The notes: generated by a model from the letters alone, not told the origin. Numbered from the stretch's first letter, positions 34,792-45,400 are shown. The stretch: 64,000 nt of DNA from Caldilineales bacterium (GCA_012271135.1 JAAXGZ010000096.1:39569-103568), one strand, 5' to 3'. Translations and numbers: made by a program.

Positions 34792-35628
34792 ATGGAAAGC
34801 CGTCGCCACACCCTGAGACACGATCTGGTCATTCACGTTGTGCTGGGTTTCCTGGCCATCGTGACGTTCTTTCCCTTCGTGTTCCTGCTGATTTCGTCGT
34901 TCCGACCGACCGTCGACTTCATGCACACGTTCTGGGGTCTGCCGACGGCACCGGAGTGGGCCAACTACCGCGATGCCTGGACCGTGATCAGCCCCTACAT
35001 GCTGAACAGCCTGATCGTATCGGGGGTGTCCATGATTGGGGTGCTGGCCATCGCCAGCGTGTCCGCGTTCGTTTTTGCCCGATTCCGCTTTCCGGGCCGC
35101 GAAGTCCTGTTCATGGCCATTCTGGCCCTGCTCATGATCCCGTCGATCCTGACCCTCATCCCGGCCTTTCTGCTGGTCAAGGATCTCAACCTGATCAACA
35201 CCTACTGGGCACTGATCCTGCCCTACATTGCGGGCGGCCAGGTATTCGCAATCTTCATCCTGCGCAGCTTCATCGCGTCGTTGCCGGAGGAGCTCTTCGA
35301 GGCTTCGCGCCTCGACGGCGCCTCCACCTTCCAGATGTTCAGGCACATCGCCCTGCCCCTGTCCAAGCCCATGCTGATTACGGTGGCCATCATGAATGTG
35401 CTGGCCACCTGGAACGACTACATCTGGCCGCTGGTCACCATTCCCAGCCAGAAACTCTGGACGATTTCGCTGGGCATCGTCAGCTTCGGCAGCCAATACG
35501 GGGGCCTCGAACGTTGGGGGCCAATGTTTGCCGGCTACGTCATCGCGTCGGTTCCGCTGATCGTCCTCTTCACGCTGACCATGCGGTATTTCATCGCCGG
35601 CCTGACTTCAGGGGCCATCAAGGCCTGA
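34792..35628 (+). CDS. sugar ABC transporter permease (MalG/UgpE type)
   Basis: A 278-residue permease with six membrane spans (LVIHVVLGFLAIVTFFPFVFLLISSF first). The EAA loop is ELFEASRLDGASTFQMFRHIALPLSKP. I take the ATG at 34792, seven bases after the preceding stop, over an upstream in-frame GTG-type start that would overlap. It forms the heterodimeric channel with the preceding MalF-type protein and ends this importer operon. Confidence 0.9.
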   Translation: MESRRHTLRHDLVIHVVLGFLAIVTFFPFVFLLISSFRPTVDFMHTFWGLPTAPEWANYRDAWTVISPYMLNSLIVSGVSMIGVLAIASVSAFVFARFRFPGREVLFMAILALLMIPSILTLIPAFLLVKDLNLINTYWALILPYIAGGQVFAIFILRSFIASLPEELFEASRLDGASTFQMFRHIALPLSKPMLITVAIMNVLATWNDYIWPLVTIPSQKLWTISLGIVSFGSQYGGLERWGPMFAGYVIASVPLIVLFTLTMRYFIAGLTSGAIKA

Positions 35629-35674
35629 ATATTCGGCGAAGACACCCTCCCCCGCCCCTATTGGTGCCAACAGT

Positions 35675-38545
35675 GTGGCGGTAGCCGGACTGACGCGGCT
35701 GGCCCTGCATCGGATGCGCCACGACGCGTGGCTGTATCTGATTCTGTTGCTGGGCTGGATTGCCGCCACGGCTCTCGGCGCGGCCGTTCCTGTTTACGTC
35801 GACGCCCTGCACCAACGCGTTCTGCGCCTGGAGTTGCAGGAAGGTTCGAACTCGCACCGGCCGGCATTCGGGTTCCTGTTCCTGTCCCTGGACAGGGAAT
35901 CCAATCCAACATTGCTCGCGGGGGACGCGGAACGCCTAGCCGGATACGATCGGCTGGCTTCCTACATGGATAGCGGCTTCACGGCAGACATTGAACTGCC
36001 GGAGACTGCCCGAATGCACTACGTGCGCAGCGATCTGTTTCAGCTGTTCCCGACAGGGCCTGGAACTTACGGGCGGGGCGAAGAGGCCCTGGAGCATTTC
36101 AGCCTGGGGTTCCTCAACGACTTGGACGGACAGGTCGAACTGCTGTCCGGCCGCCTGCCGGCACCCGATGGCGACCTCACCGAAGTGCTCATGCATCGGG
36201 ACATGGCCAACCACCTGGGGGTGCAGGCGGGAGAGGAGTACGTTCTCTTCCGTGGCGCCAACCCTAATCCGACGACGGGGGAACGGGCCTTTGCCCTGCC
36301 GGTTCGCATCGCGGGAATTTGGCGCGCTGCCGATCCCGCCTCCGGCTACTGGTATCTGTCCCCCACTGCATTCGCGCAAACGTTGCTCACCTCTGAAGCG
36401 CAATACCGGACCGAGGCTGCGTACCGCATCCCGCGGCCGTACTTCGAAGCCGGGTGGTATGCCGCCTTGGACGGCCGCGGCATCCGGGTACGCCAGGTCG
36501 AAGGGCTGGTGCAACGCATCCACGAGGCCCGTGCCCAAGTCCAGCAGCAACTACCTGGAACACTGCTGATGCTCTCGCCCGAGAATGCACTGTTGAGGTA
36601 CCGGCTGGAAGTGGCGCAGCAGTCGCCGCTGCTGCTGTTCGCGAGTCTGCCCGCCTTGGCGCTGGTGCTGCTGTACACCGGCATAACAGCCCGGAGCCTG
36701 ATGATGCGCCAGCAGAGGGAGATTGCCATGCTTCGCAGTCGCGGCGCCTCCAGATTCCAGGTACTGGGCACGTATGCGATCCAGTTGATCGTGCTCTCCG
36801 TACTCAGCCTGCTTGCAGGCCTGCCCGGAAGTCTGACGGTTGCCCAACTGATGGTATCCGCCTCCTTCTGGGTGCTGCCGCACGTACACAACATGGCCAC
36901 GGTCCTCCTTGACCCCGTACTTACGCCGGACGCCCTGCTTTACGCCGGCATTGCGCTTGGTTTGGTCAACCTGACTTCAATGGCGGCCGGTTGGCGATAT
37001 GCCAGGGAAACGGCTGTCACATCGGAGCGACGCCTGTCCCGCGAGGGTACGCAGGCATCCCCGACTTGGATTGTGCTGGACCTCGCTATTGCCGGGACCG
37101 GAGCCTACGGCTGGTACCTGTTGCGACAGGAGGGAGGCCTGCCGTTGCCGGACCGGCTGACGGGCATCGCTTTTGCAGACAATCCCCTTGTGTTCCTGAC
37201 CCCTTGTCTCTGGCTTTGGACAGGTGTCCGAGCCGTGGTCCACATCCTTCCTTGGCTTCTTCGGGGATTGGACTGGCCCATCCAGTTGCTGCGGGGAACC
37301 GTGTTGCTGGTCACTCTGCGCAACCTCGCCCGGCAGGCACCGCATCATCAGGCGCTGCTAACCCTGCTCCTGTTCGCCACAGGGACAGGAACCTTGGCCG
37401 CGGCGGTCATGCGCACACAGGATGCCCATCTGGAAGACAAGGCGTACTACACGGTCGGGGCCTCCGTAAACCTGACGGAACAGGCCAAGCGGTTTCAAGG
37501 TTCCGGGAACGGTGACACCACGGGCCAGCCGACTGGATGGTCCATCCCACCTTTCGATCTTCACCGGGGAGCACCGGGAGTGCTGGCTGCAGCCAGAGTG
37601 GGGATGTATCCCGTCAGTCTTCGCATTGACAACCGGGGACACGACGCAAAGCTGTACGGAATCGATCGGACCGAGTGGCCCCAGGCAGCCTACTTCCGCC
37701 CGGACTTTGCTGCCGAACCACTGGGCGAGTTGATGAACCAGCTGGCCCTGAATTCGAACGGCCTATTGGTTCCGATGAACCTGCTTGAAGCCGGGGATTA
37801 TGCGATTGGAGATGAAATCACCATCCAGGGCCTGATCGCCGGCAGCGGGGCCGCGGTGCCGTTCCGCATCGTCGGATCCCTGCGCTATTTCCCGACCGCC
37901 TACCCTCCGGACGAACTCTTCGTGGTTGGCAACCTGGAATACATCTTTGCGCAGGTGGGCGGCCCGATGCCCTATCACGTCTGGTTAAGGCTCACCGATC
38001 GTGCGCAAACTGAATCCGTAGTTGCGGCCCTGAACGAGGCATCGGTCGAAATCCTGGATCTGACGGACGCCAAAGCACAATTGGAGGATTGGCGAACCGA
38101 TCCCGTCCGACTGGGGTTGAATGGTTTTCTATCGCTGGGTCTGGGAGTGGGCCTACTCCTGAGCATCCTTGCCCTGGTGGTCCACGGGGTTTTGGCCCTG
38201 CAGCGCCGACGGAATCAGATGGGCTTGTTGAGAGCCATTGGCTGGTCCCGCGGACAGGGGGTGCTTTGCATTGCCCTGGAACAGTTGGCCATTGCGGCCC
38301 TCGGAGTGGGTGGAGGCACGATGCTGGGGGTGGCTGTGAGCCGTCTGTTCGTCCCGCACCTTCAGACCGGTCTTACGGCTGCGCAGATCATCCCACCCTA
38401 TGTCGTCCGCACCTCCTGGGACGAGTTCGTTGTCGCCGCGGCCGTTCTGCTGGGCGCCGTCGGTGTCCTGACGGTTGCGGTCAGTGTCGTCCTGGCCCGT
38501 TCCAATCTGTTTCAGATACTCAAAGTAGGAGAACTCGAAGGTTGA
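35675..38545 (+). CDS. FtsX-type ABC permease, large
   Basis: A 956-residue membrane protein. One N-terminal span (YLILLLGWIAATALGAAVPVYV) precedes a large external domain (to ~residue 310). A cluster of membrane segments follows (~320-590), containing the FtsX/MacB-like MRQQREIAMLRSRGASRFQVLGTYAIQ, then a second external domain and three C-terminal spans (~815-945) with RRRNQMGLLRAIGWSRGQG. Two FtsX modules per chain is the pattern of MacB/LolE-like and lipoprotein or peptide exporters. No cognate ATPase adjoins it. The GTG start is 46 bases after the sugar operon, so partial co-transcription is possible but the functions look unrelated. Confidence 0.8.
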   Translation: MAVAGLTRLALHRMRHDAWLYLILLLGWIAATALGAAVPVYVDALHQRVLRLELQEGSNSHRPAFGFLFLSLDRESNPTLLAGDAERLAGYDRLASYMDSGFTADIELPETARMHYVRSDLFQLFPTGPGTYGRGEEALEHFSLGFLNDLDGQVELLSGRLPAPDGDLTEVLMHRDMANHLGVQAGEEYVLFRGANPNPTTGERAFALPVRIAGIWRAADPASGYWYLSPTAFAQTLLTSEAQYRTEAAYRIPRPYFEAGWYAALDGRGIRVRQVEGLVQRIHEARAQVQQQLPGTLLMLSPENALLRYRLEVAQQSPLLLFASLPALALVLLYTGITARSLMMRQQREIAMLRSRGASRFQVLGTYAIQLIVLSVLSLLAGLPGSLTVAQLMVSASFWVLPHVHNMATVLLDPVLTPDALLYAGIALGLVNLTSMAAGWRYARETAVTSERRLSREGTQASPTWIVLDLAIAGTGAYGWYLLRQEGGLPLPDRLTGIAFADNPLVFLTPCLWLWTGVRAVVHILPWLLRGLDWPIQLLRGTVLLVTLRNLARQAPHHQALLTLLLFATGTGTLAAAVMRTQDAHLEDKAYYTVGASVNLTEQAKRFQGSGNGDTTGQPTGWSIPPFDLHRGAPGVLAAARVGMYPVSLRIDNRGHDAKLYGIDRTEWPQAAYFRPDFAAEPLGELMNQLALNSNGLLVPMNLLEAGDYAIGDEITIQGLIAGSGAAVPFRIVGSLRYFPTAYPPDELFVVGNLEYIFAQVGGPMPYHVWLRLTDRAQTESVVAALNEASVEILDLTDAKAQLEDWRTDPVRLGLNGFLSLGLGVGLLLSILALVVHGVLALQRRRNQMGLLRAIGWSRGQGVLCIALEQLAIAALGVGGGTMLGVAVSRLFVPHLQTGLTAAQIIPPYVVRTSWDEFVVAAAVLLGAVGVLTVAVSVVLARSNLFQILKVGELEG

Positions 38546-39311
38546 TCCGACCAATCAGTTGAGCCGGTCATGCAAACCAAGTGTGGTCGTCGATTGGCAG
38601 CGATCTTCCCACTTGTCGACGAGTTGCGGCCGACCGGTGGAACCCGGCCGATCAACAACACGCCTGCCTGCCAAACCCGCCGTTGTCTGTTTGGTCGGAC
38701 CCTGATGCGCCATCACTGTGTCTCGGTTGCCATCGCTGCCGAATCCACGCCCCTGCATGTCAAGCCCCTTGTCTCCGACAGGTCCACGATAATCTGCCAA
38801 GGCCTCCAAGGATTGCCATACGGCCCCCAACTCATCCGTTGGACTGCCACATGCATGCACCAAGGCGACTTTCCCGAAGGAAAGTTGAATCGGCCGGCCA
38901 ATGAAGCTTGCTTCTCAGCATCGATTTTCTGGAGACAGCCAACAATAATCTCGTTCATGGCGGGGAACTCGTGGGCAGCAAAGTCCGCGATCCCATTCTC
39001 CAATTTGGTGCGAGTAGTACCGTCATCACTATCAAACATCCGGGTCCTGTTTCGGTTTCGTTGACATTGGTCCGGCACTCGGAAAGGTTGAGGGCCTCTG
39101 GGCGATTGGTTTTGCGCAGTCAACCGGAAAGGGCCCCAGGTCGTGGACTTCACTCCAGCCCGCGCCCATCTCGAAAGCCAACTCGCCGCTCCCGGGTCCA
39201 CCTGATGCTTCCGTACTCGTTCACGGACCGGTGCCCGCAGGTTCCGACAGAGCCAAGTACAATCCGGCAGACTTGCAGCACTGGACTTCACCGAACCCCC
39301 ACCCACCGAAC
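38546..39311. other. 766-base gap, possible small ORF remnant
   Basis: No firm gene. On the minus strand 38713-39306 is open, and its last ~110 codons read like real protein (MFDSDDGTTRTKLENGIADFAAHEFPAMNEIIVGCLQKIDAEKQ), but I recognise no family. It may be a decayed gene. The plus strand shows only shadow frames. Confidence 0.3.
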
Positions 39312-41069
39312 ATGGATCTGCCCTTCCTGCACCCGGATCAGTCGGGGTTCATTCCGATTCGACGGGGCGGCGGCCTGTACGTTGACAAGACAGACCATCT
39401 GCGCAGACTGCTGGCTCCGGTCAACGGTGACGGCTCCCGATTACGGACGAAGTACGCCTTCCTGGCCAGACCGCGCCGTTTTGGCAAGACCCTGCTGGTC
39501 TCCACCCTGGAAGCCTACTTCCAAGGCGATCTGCCGAGATTGGGAAGTTCCAACCAAGCAGCCTTTGATCCCCATGCAGGGGAACGTGAGGAACTGTTCA
39601 GGGGCACCGCCATTGAGGATGTGATCCGTCAAACCCAGGCACAACCGGTCGTTCGCCTCAATCTGGCAATGACGACTTCGGATACTCCGGAAGGGTTGCG
39701 CGCCAGGCTGCTCGAACATCTCGAAAGTGTGTACACCGACTGGCATCAACGAGGGATTGAGACTGGTCTTGCTACCGATATGCACGGTGATTACATCCAA
39801 TTTGCGCGTACGCCTGAGGGTGCTCACTTGGTGTCACCTTCCGGACGTATGGAACGGCTTCTAGCGACTCTTGAACGACAGTTCGATGCATTGCCTGTGG
39901 TCCTGATCGACGAGTACGATGCGCCCCTCACCCACCTGCTGGGTAGAGACATCGATCCCGAGCCCTTCATCACGGTGCTGCGCGAGTTCTTCGGCCTGCT
40001 CAAGCACCTGGAAGAGCGGCTGCACTTCGTGTTCATCACGGGCATTAGCCGCTTTGCCCACGTGAACTTGTTCTCTGCCCTGAACAACCTGAAGGACATC
40101 TCGTGGGACCCCGACTATTCGGATCTGTGCGGATTCACTGAAGCGGACCTGCAAGGTGCCCTGCTGCCGTACCTGCAGGCCGGGGCGGGAAATCTGGGAG
40201 CGCCTGCCACACAGGTGATGCAGGAACTACGGGACCACTACAACGGGTACTGCTTCGGCATTCCGGGCTTCGACGAGAACGTCTACAACCCCTATTCCCT
40301 CCTGAATTGTCTCAACGACATGCAGGGCGCAGCCGCCTCAAGGTGGAAGCTGCTCGGATGGCCCAACTACTGGGCCGCGTCCGGAACTCCGCAGTTCTTG
40401 GTACGGATGGCAAGGCAAGGGAACTTCGGCTTGTCCTCCGAACCGCCACCCGTGGATCAGTTGATGCACGCCACCTACGACCTGACCAACATTGACTCCG
40501 GCAGCCTCATGCTGCAGACCGGCTACCTGACACTGCGGATGGATCGGGGACGATTGCGCTACGACTATCCCAACAACGAGGTCCGACTGACCTTCTCCTC
40601 CAGCCTGCTGAAAAGCTTCGGCCGGTATGCCAACACGGACGAGTTGACAGGCCTATACTCCGCCTTGGCGGATGAGGACTACGATGCCTTCTGCGCGCGG
40701 CTGCACACCTTCATGGCTGGGATACCGGGCGAGAAGATCGCCAACGAGACCGACTGCCACCTGATCCTGCACGCTCTGTGCCAGCTGATGCGGGTCGAGT
40801 TCCAGTCCGAGGTGTACCAATTGGGCGGTCGCTCGGATTTGGAGGTGGTCTTCCCCGGACATGTCTGCGTGTTCGAGTTCAAGTACAACGCGTCGCCTCA
40901 GGTTGCCCTGGAACAGATCGAGGCCCGCGACTACGGGCGACGCTACTTCGCCTCGAGCCGGAGGGTCGTGGCCGTCGGCCTAAACTTCGTGGGCGTTAGT
41001 CCGGAGGAGTCGCCCCGCATCGAGTACCAAACCCATATCCGTGACTCTTCCTTTTCGGACAATCGATAG
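39312..41069 (+). CDS. AAA-like ATPase with PD-(D/E)XK nuclease domain
   Basis: A 585-residue protein of the AAA-ATPase-like/DUF1703 group. It starts with FIPIRRGGGLYVDKTDHLRRLL. It has an atypical P-loop ARPRRFGKTLLVSTLEAYF near residue 50, where the usual GxxxxGKT glycines are replaced by RPRRFGKT. A Walker B-like VVLIDEYDAPL is near 200, with sensor-like FITGISRF after it. The C-terminal PD-(D/E)XK domain (~480-585) shows SDLEVVF and CVFEFKY, the expected acids and lysine. Members are widespread, often in many copies, with unknown role. The ATG at 39312 gives the family N-terminus; upstream codons do not look coding. Confidence 0.85.
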   Translation: MDLPFLHPDQSGFIPIRRGGGLYVDKTDHLRRLLAPVNGDGSRLRTKYAFLARPRRFGKTLLVSTLEAYFQGDLPRLGSSNQAAFDPHAGEREELFRGTAIEDVIRQTQAQPVVRLNLAMTTSDTPEGLRARLLEHLESVYTDWHQRGIETGLATDMHGDYIQFARTPEGAHLVSPSGRMERLLATLERQFDALPVVLIDEYDAPLTHLLGRDIDPEPFITVLREFFGLLKHLEERLHFVFITGISRFAHVNLFSALNNLKDISWDPDYSDLCGFTEADLQGALLPYLQAGAGNLGAPATQVMQELRDHYNGYCFGIPGFDENVYNPYSLLNCLNDMQGAAASRWKLLGWPNYWAASGTPQFLVRMARQGNFGLSSEPPPVDQLMHATYDLTNIDSGSLMLQTGYLTLRMDRGRLRYDYPNNEVRLTFSSSLLKSFGRYANTDELTGLYSALADEDYDAFCARLHTFMAGIPGEKIANETDCHLILHALCQLMRVEFQSEVYQLGGRSDLEVVFPGHVCVFEFKYNASPQVALEQIEARDYGRRYFASSRRVVAVGLNFVGVSPEESPRIEYQTHIRDSSFSDNR

Positions 41070-41070
41070 C

Positions 41071-41096
41071 CCCCGAAACCTCAATGGTGTTTGGGG
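41071..41096. terminator. weak stem-loop between convergent genes
   Basis: CCCC-AAAC pairs with GTTT-GGGG with one bulged G. It sits in the 58 bases between the ends of the AAA protein gene and oppF, and could stop transcription from either side. Confidence 0.35.
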
Positions 41097-41127
41097 CAGT
41101 CCCAAGCCGGACCTGTCCGCAACCCGG

Positions 41128-42201
41128 TCAAACTTCCAAGTCAACCCCCGCCAGCTGAAGCTCCTCGGCCAAGTGGCACTTCACGAAGTGACCCGGCTGC
41201 AGCTCCCTGAGTTCGGGTTCCTCGCGACTGCATTCGTCCACGGCATAGGGACATCGGGGATGGAAGTAGCACCCCGCCGGCGGACTGGCGGGATTGGCAA
41301 TCTCGCCGGCCAGCAGCGTGCGATGGCCGCGGTAGTCGGGATCGGGATGCGGTACCGCACCCAGCAGCGCTTCCGTATAGGGATGCAGCGGTGAACTGTA
41401 GAGAGTCTCGGTGTCCGCAACCTCCACCAGCTTGCCCACGTACATGACGCCGACCCGATCACAAATATGGGCCACCACGTTGAGCTGGTGGGCCACAAAT
41501 AGATAGGTGAGCCCGAATGCCTCCTGCAGGTCCTGCAATAGATTGAGGGTCTGAGCCTGAATGGACACGTCCAGGGCCGAGACCGGTTCGTCGCACACCA
41601 CGAATTGGGGATTCAGGGCTAGGGCCCGAGCAATCCCCACCCGTTGGCGCTGCCCACCCGAAAATGCATGTGGATACCGCCGGATGTACTCCGGACGCAG
41701 GCCGACCAGGGACAGGAGTTCGGCCACTCGCTCCCTGCGCGCCGCCGAATCCCTGACACCGTTGTTGAGCAGCGGTTCGCCGATCAATTCCAGCAAGGTC
41801 ATACGCGGATTGAGCGACGAATAAGGATCCTGGAAAACCATTTGGGTGTGTCGCCGAAACACACGCAGGTCCCCCTCGTCGAGCGTGGCCACGTCCACCC
41901 AGCCCAGCTCTTGATCCTTGAACAGGATTTGGCCCGACGTGGGCTCGATGGCCCGCAGGATGCTCCGCCCGGTTGTGGTCTTGCCGCATCCACTCTCCCC
42001 CACCAGACCGAAGGTTTCACCGTGATGCAGGACGAACGAGACCCCGTCCACGGCCCGTACGTGCCCCACGGTCCGGCGCCAGAAGCCCGCCTGGATCGGA
42101 AAGTGCTTGCACAGGTCGACCACCTTGAGCAGGTCTTCGGCCTGCGCGGGACGGCCGGTTTCCGGCCGCGGGTCGAGTTCGCTCAATTCGTGACTGTCCA
42201 T
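41128..42201 (-). CDS. oppF: oligopeptide ABC transporter ATPase OppF
   Basis: A 357-residue ABC ATPase with Walker [10 protein letters not shown], signature FSGGQRQR, Walker [14 protein letters not shown] and the C-terminal oligopeptide/dipeptide transporter domain with a Cys-rich [22 protein letters not shown], the probable iron-sulfur site of these subunits. A long N-terminal extension ([28 protein letters not shown]) is typical of OppF. It is the last gene of a five-gene minus-strand operon and starts three bases after oppD ends. Confidence 0.93.
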   Translation of the reverse strand: MDSHELSELDPRPETGRPAQAEDLLKVVDLCKHFPIQAGFWRRTVGHVRAVDGVSFVLHHGETFGLVGESGCGKTTTGRSILRAIEPTSGQILFKDQELGWVDVATLDEGDLRVFRRHTQMVFQDPYSSLNPRMTLLELIGEPLLNNGVRDSAARRERVAELLSLVGLRPEYIRRYPHAFSGGQRQRVGIARALALNPQFVVCDEPVSALDVSIQAQTLNLLQDLQEAFGLTYLFVAHQLNVVAHICDRVGVMYVGKLVEVADTETLYSSPLHPYTEALLGAVPHPDPDYRGHRTLLAGEIANPASPPAGCYFHPRCPYAVDECSREEPELRELQPGHFVKCHLAEELQLAGVDLEV

Positions 42202-42204
42202 CCC

Positions 42205-43212
42205 TCAATCCGTATATAGATGACAGGCCACGGTATGGCCTTCGTCGACAGTCGTGTCGGCTGGAACCACCTCGTCGCATACCCCCGGAATGAAGTCCGG
42301 ACACCGCAGGTGGAACGGACAGCCCGGCGGTACATCCAACGGGTTGGGCACAATGCCTTCGATGGCCTGCAGCCGCGCCCCGGTCCGTTTCTGGATCCGG
42401 GGGATGGATTCGAGCAGAGCCTGCAGGTAGGGGTGCTTGGGTGAATGAAAGATGGCCCGCACCGGCGCCTTCTCCACCACGCGCCCCAAGTACATGACCA
42501 CCACGTCGTCGGCCATCTCCGCAATGACACCCAGGTCATGTGTGATGAACATGATGGCCATGTGCAGTTCGGACTGCATGTCGCGCATCAAGGCCAGAAT
42601 CTGCGCTTCGGTTGTGACATCCAGGGCCGTTGTGGGTTCGTCCGCAATCAGCAGGCTGGGCTCGAGCATGAGGGCCATGGCAATCATGGCCCGTTGCCGC
42701 ATGCCGCCGCTCAACTGGTGCGGATACGACTCCACGTTGCGTTCCGGGTTGGCGATGCCGACCCGGCGCAACATGTCCAACACCCTCGTCGGCGCTTCAT
42801 CCCTGTGCTCCGGTTGATGCAGCTTGATTGTCTCCTCGAGTTGGTTGCCCACCGTGTGCACCGGACTGAAGGAGGTCATCGGCTCCTGGAAGATCATGCT
42901 GATCCGCGAGCCGCGGATGTCCCGCATGAGCGGGTCACCGGGGTTCAGATCGGTGATGTTGATTGTCTCGTCAAGGTCACCTTCCGCGATGTGCAGAAGG
43001 ATGTCCCCGGACTCGATGCGGCCGGGCCGCGGCACAATCTGAAGTATCGACTGTGCCGTCACACTCTTGCCGCAACCAGACTCCCCGACCACACCCAGGG
43101 TACGGCCCTTGGCGATGGTCAGACTGGCTCCGTTCACGGCCTTGACCACCCCCTCCCGCAGGTAGAAGTTGGTGTGCAGATGCTGAATGTCGATCAGGAT
43201 TCCGGGATCCAC
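42205..43212 (-). CDS. oppD: oligopeptide ABC transporter ATPase OppD
   Basis: A 335-residue ABC ATPase with Walker [10 protein letters not shown], signature LSGGMRQR, Walker [14 protein letters not shown], and the C-terminal [16 protein letters not shown] cysteine segment. It forms a heterodimer with OppF to drive the OppB-OppC channel. It uses a GTG start. There are 57 bases to the end of oppC. Confidence 0.93.
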   Translation of the reverse strand: MDPGILIDIQHLHTNFYLREGVVKAVNGASLTIAKGRTLGVVGESGCGKSVTAQSILQIVPRPGRIESGDILLHIAEGDLDETINITDLNPGDPLMRDIRGSRISMIFQEPMTSFSPVHTVGNQLEETIKLHQPEHRDEAPTRVLDMLRRVGIANPERNVESYPHQLSGGMRQRAMIAMALMLEPSLLIADEPTTALDVTTEAQILALMRDMQSELHMAIMFITHDLGVIAEMADDVVVMYLGRVVEKAPVRAIFHSPKHPYLQALLESIPRIQKRTGARLQAIEGIVPNPLDVPPGCPFHLRCPDFIPGVCDEVVPADTTVDEGHTVACHLYTD

Positions 43213-43269
43213 GGATCACGTCTCCTCGCAATCCAGGCGTTGTGTCTGCTGTGGCACCACGTCGTCCAC

Positions 43270-44391
43270 CTATATGGCGTAGGGATCGGCTGCGTCGCGC
43301 AGGCCGTCGCCGGCAAAATTGAAGGCAAGCACCACTGCGACCACGAACAAACCCGGCAACAGGAGCCAAGGGGCCAGCACCACCGAACGGAGGTTCTGGG
43401 CCCCTTGCAACAGAACCCCCCAGCTGACGACCGGAGGCTGGAGGCCGAGGCCCAGGAAACTCAGGGCCGTCTCGCCAAGAATCATGCCGGGGACCGCCAG
43501 CGTCATCTGGGCGATCAGGTGGCTCGTGAACGAGGGCACCATGTGACGCATGATGATTCGCATCTGCGGGGCATTGGCCAGCCGCGCGGCCATGATGAAG
43601 TCCTCTTCCCTAAGGGCCAGAAACCGACCGCGCACGACCCGGGCCATGCCGGTCCAACCTATCAGGGACAGGATCAGGGTAATACCGAAGTAGATGCGCA
43701 AGGCGCTCCAGTGCGGGGGCAGGATCACCACCAGGGTCAGCCACAACGGAATGGTGGGCAGGGACCGCAGGAGTTCGATAATCCTTTGGATGATCACGTC
43801 GACCAAACCACCGTAGTAGCCGGAAATGCCGCCCAAGACCACGCCAAACAACAGCGAGAAGCCAACACCCAACAGGCCAATCGACAGCGATATCCGGGCA
43901 CCGAACATGATGCGGGAGAAGAGGTCACGGCCCAGATCGTCGGCTCCCATGAGAAACAGCGGCTGCTCCTCCCAGGCGTCGATACCGAACAAGTGGAGAT
44001 CGCTGTCGAACCGGCCCCACAGCGTATAGGGATCCCCCTTGACCCAAAAGCGGATGGGATGCACCTGCGTTTCGTCCGGCACGACGACCATGGCCAGAGT
44101 TTCCTCGTCCCTGGCCGACGTCAGCCCATATACGTACGGCCGCAGATGGAACGATCCGTCCCGCGTGAAATGCAGGCGCATGGGCGGTGCCAGTACCCAG
44201 CTGGAACTGAACCGGTTCGGATCGTGCGGTGAGACGACTTCGGCAAACAGCGCCGTGGCATAGGCAAATACGAGCAACACCAGGGACACCACGGCAACCC
44301 GGTGGCGGGAGAAGCGCCACCACATCAACTGCCACTGCGAAGCGGTGTACAGACTGGTTTCCGCGGACTTCTGCGGAGTCGCTACCGTCAT
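43270..44391 (-). CDS. oppC: oligopeptide ABC transporter permease OppC
   Basis: A 373-residue inner-membrane permease. After the first span (VAVVSLVLLVFAYATALFAEVV) comes an external insertion of roughly 110 residues before MGADDLGRDLFSRIMFG, longer than the ~30 usual for OppC. The remaining five spans and the EAA loop (FIMAARLANAPQMRIIMRHMVPS) are normal. It pairs with OppB, encoded 22 bases upstream. Long insertions of this type occur in a subset of OppC/YejE-like permeases. Confidence 0.91.
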   Translation of the reverse strand: MTVATPQKSAETSLYTASQWQLMWWRFSRHRVAVVSLVLLVFAYATALFAEVVSPHDPNRFSSSWVLAPPMRLHFTRDGSFHLRPYVYGLTSARDEETLAMVVVPDETQVHPIRFWVKGDPYTLWGRFDSDLHLFGIDAWEEQPLFLMGADDLGRDLFSRIMFGARISLSIGLLGVGFSLLFGVVLGGISGYYGGLVDVIIQRIIELLRSLPTIPLWLTLVVILPPHWSALRIYFGITLILSLIGWTGMARVVRGRFLALREEDFIMAARLANAPQMRIIMRHMVPSFTSHLIAQMTLAVPGMILGETALSFLGLGLQPPVVSWGVLLQGAQNLRSVVLAPWLLLPGLFVVAVVLAFNFAGDGLRDAADPYAI

Positions 44392-44413
44392 GAGCAGAAG
44401 AGGTCGAAGGTTG

Positions 44414-45400
44414 TCACTCGAGGCGGATGCGCGGATCCACGACAGCCAACAGAATGTCGGAAATGAACGTGCCCAGGATGGTCAGTGACGCCAGCAGCAG
44501 GAAGATGCTGCCAGCCAGATACATGTCCTGGCTCATCAGGGAGCGGATTTGGACGGGCCCCGTGGTGGGCAAACTCAAGACAATGGAGATGATAGTGGTG
44601 CCGGATACGAGTTGGGGCAGGACGTAGGCAATGCCGCTGATGAACGGATTCAACGCCACGCGTACCGGATACTTCAGCACCAGGTGCCACTCCGTCATTC
44701 CCTTGGCCCGGGCCGTGATTACATAGGGCTTCCGCAACTCGTCCAGCAGGTTGGCCCGCATGGTCCGGATCAAACCCGCCGTACTGGACACGCTCAGCAC
44801 CACAACCGGCACCCATAGGTGCTTCAGCATGTCCACAAACTTGGCCCAGCTCCAGGGCGCGTCGCGGAAGGCCTCCGAGAACAGACCTCCCATGTCAAGG
44901 CCGAAGAAGGCGAACCCCAACCACATCAGGACCAGGGCCAGCAGGAAGTCCGGGATGCCGGCACCCACGAATCCCAGGAATGTGAAGCTGTAGTCGAAGC
45001 CCGAGTACTGGTGCGTGGCCGAATAGATGCCGATGGGAAAGGCCAGGATCCAAGTGAAGATGATTGTCAGGAAGGAAATCACAACGGTCCAGGCCAGCCG
45101 GTCCCAAATCAGGTCGCCCACGGGCCGGTTCCACTGCATGGAGTGGCCGAAATCCAGGCGCGTGAAGATGCCCCACAGCCACTTCACGTACTGGACATAG
45201 ACAGGCTGATCCAGCCCGTAGCGCTTGCGCAGGGCGATCAGCAGGGCTTCACTGGCCTCTTCGCCGGACGCCTCAAGCTGGGTCGCGTACGAACTTATGT
45301 AATCGCCCGGCGGTGCCTGGATCAGCACGAAGGTGATCACGGAGATCACCAAAAAGGTCGGGATAAACAGCAACAGACGCTGCAGCAGGAATTTCCACAT
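44414..45400 (-). CDS. oppB: oligopeptide ABC transporter permease OppB
   Basis: A 328-residue permease beginning MWKFLLQRLLLFIPTFLVISVITFVLI, the classic DppB/OppB start, with the GDYISSYATQLEASGEEASEALLIALRKRYGLDQPVYVQYVKWL external helix region and the EAA loop RKPYVITARAKGMTEWHLVLKYPVRVALNP. It is the second gene of the opp operon, after oppA and a stem-loop. Confidence 0.93.
   Translation of the reverse strand: MWKFLLQRLLLFIPTFLVISVITFVLIQAPPGDYISSYATQLEASGEEASEALLIALRKRYGLDQPVYVQYVKWLWGIFTRLDFGHSMQWNRPVGDLIWDRLAWTVVISFLTIIFTWILAFPIGIYSATHQYSGFDYSFTFLGFVGAGIPDFLLALVLMWLGFAFFGLDMGGLFSEAFRDAPWSWAKFVDMLKHLWVPVVVLSVSSTAGLIRTMRANLLDELRKPYVITARAKGMTEWHLVLKYPVRVALNPFISGIAYVLPQLVSGTTIISIVLSLPTTGPVQIRSLMSQDMYLAGSIFLLLASLTILGTFISDILLAVVDPRIRLE

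Noticed and set aside
35738..36550. Long minus-strand frames opposite the FtsX permease and other large genes
   Set aside because: GC-rich coding sequence produces long open frames on the opposite strand. The plus-strand gene has clear family motifs, and the reverse products have none.
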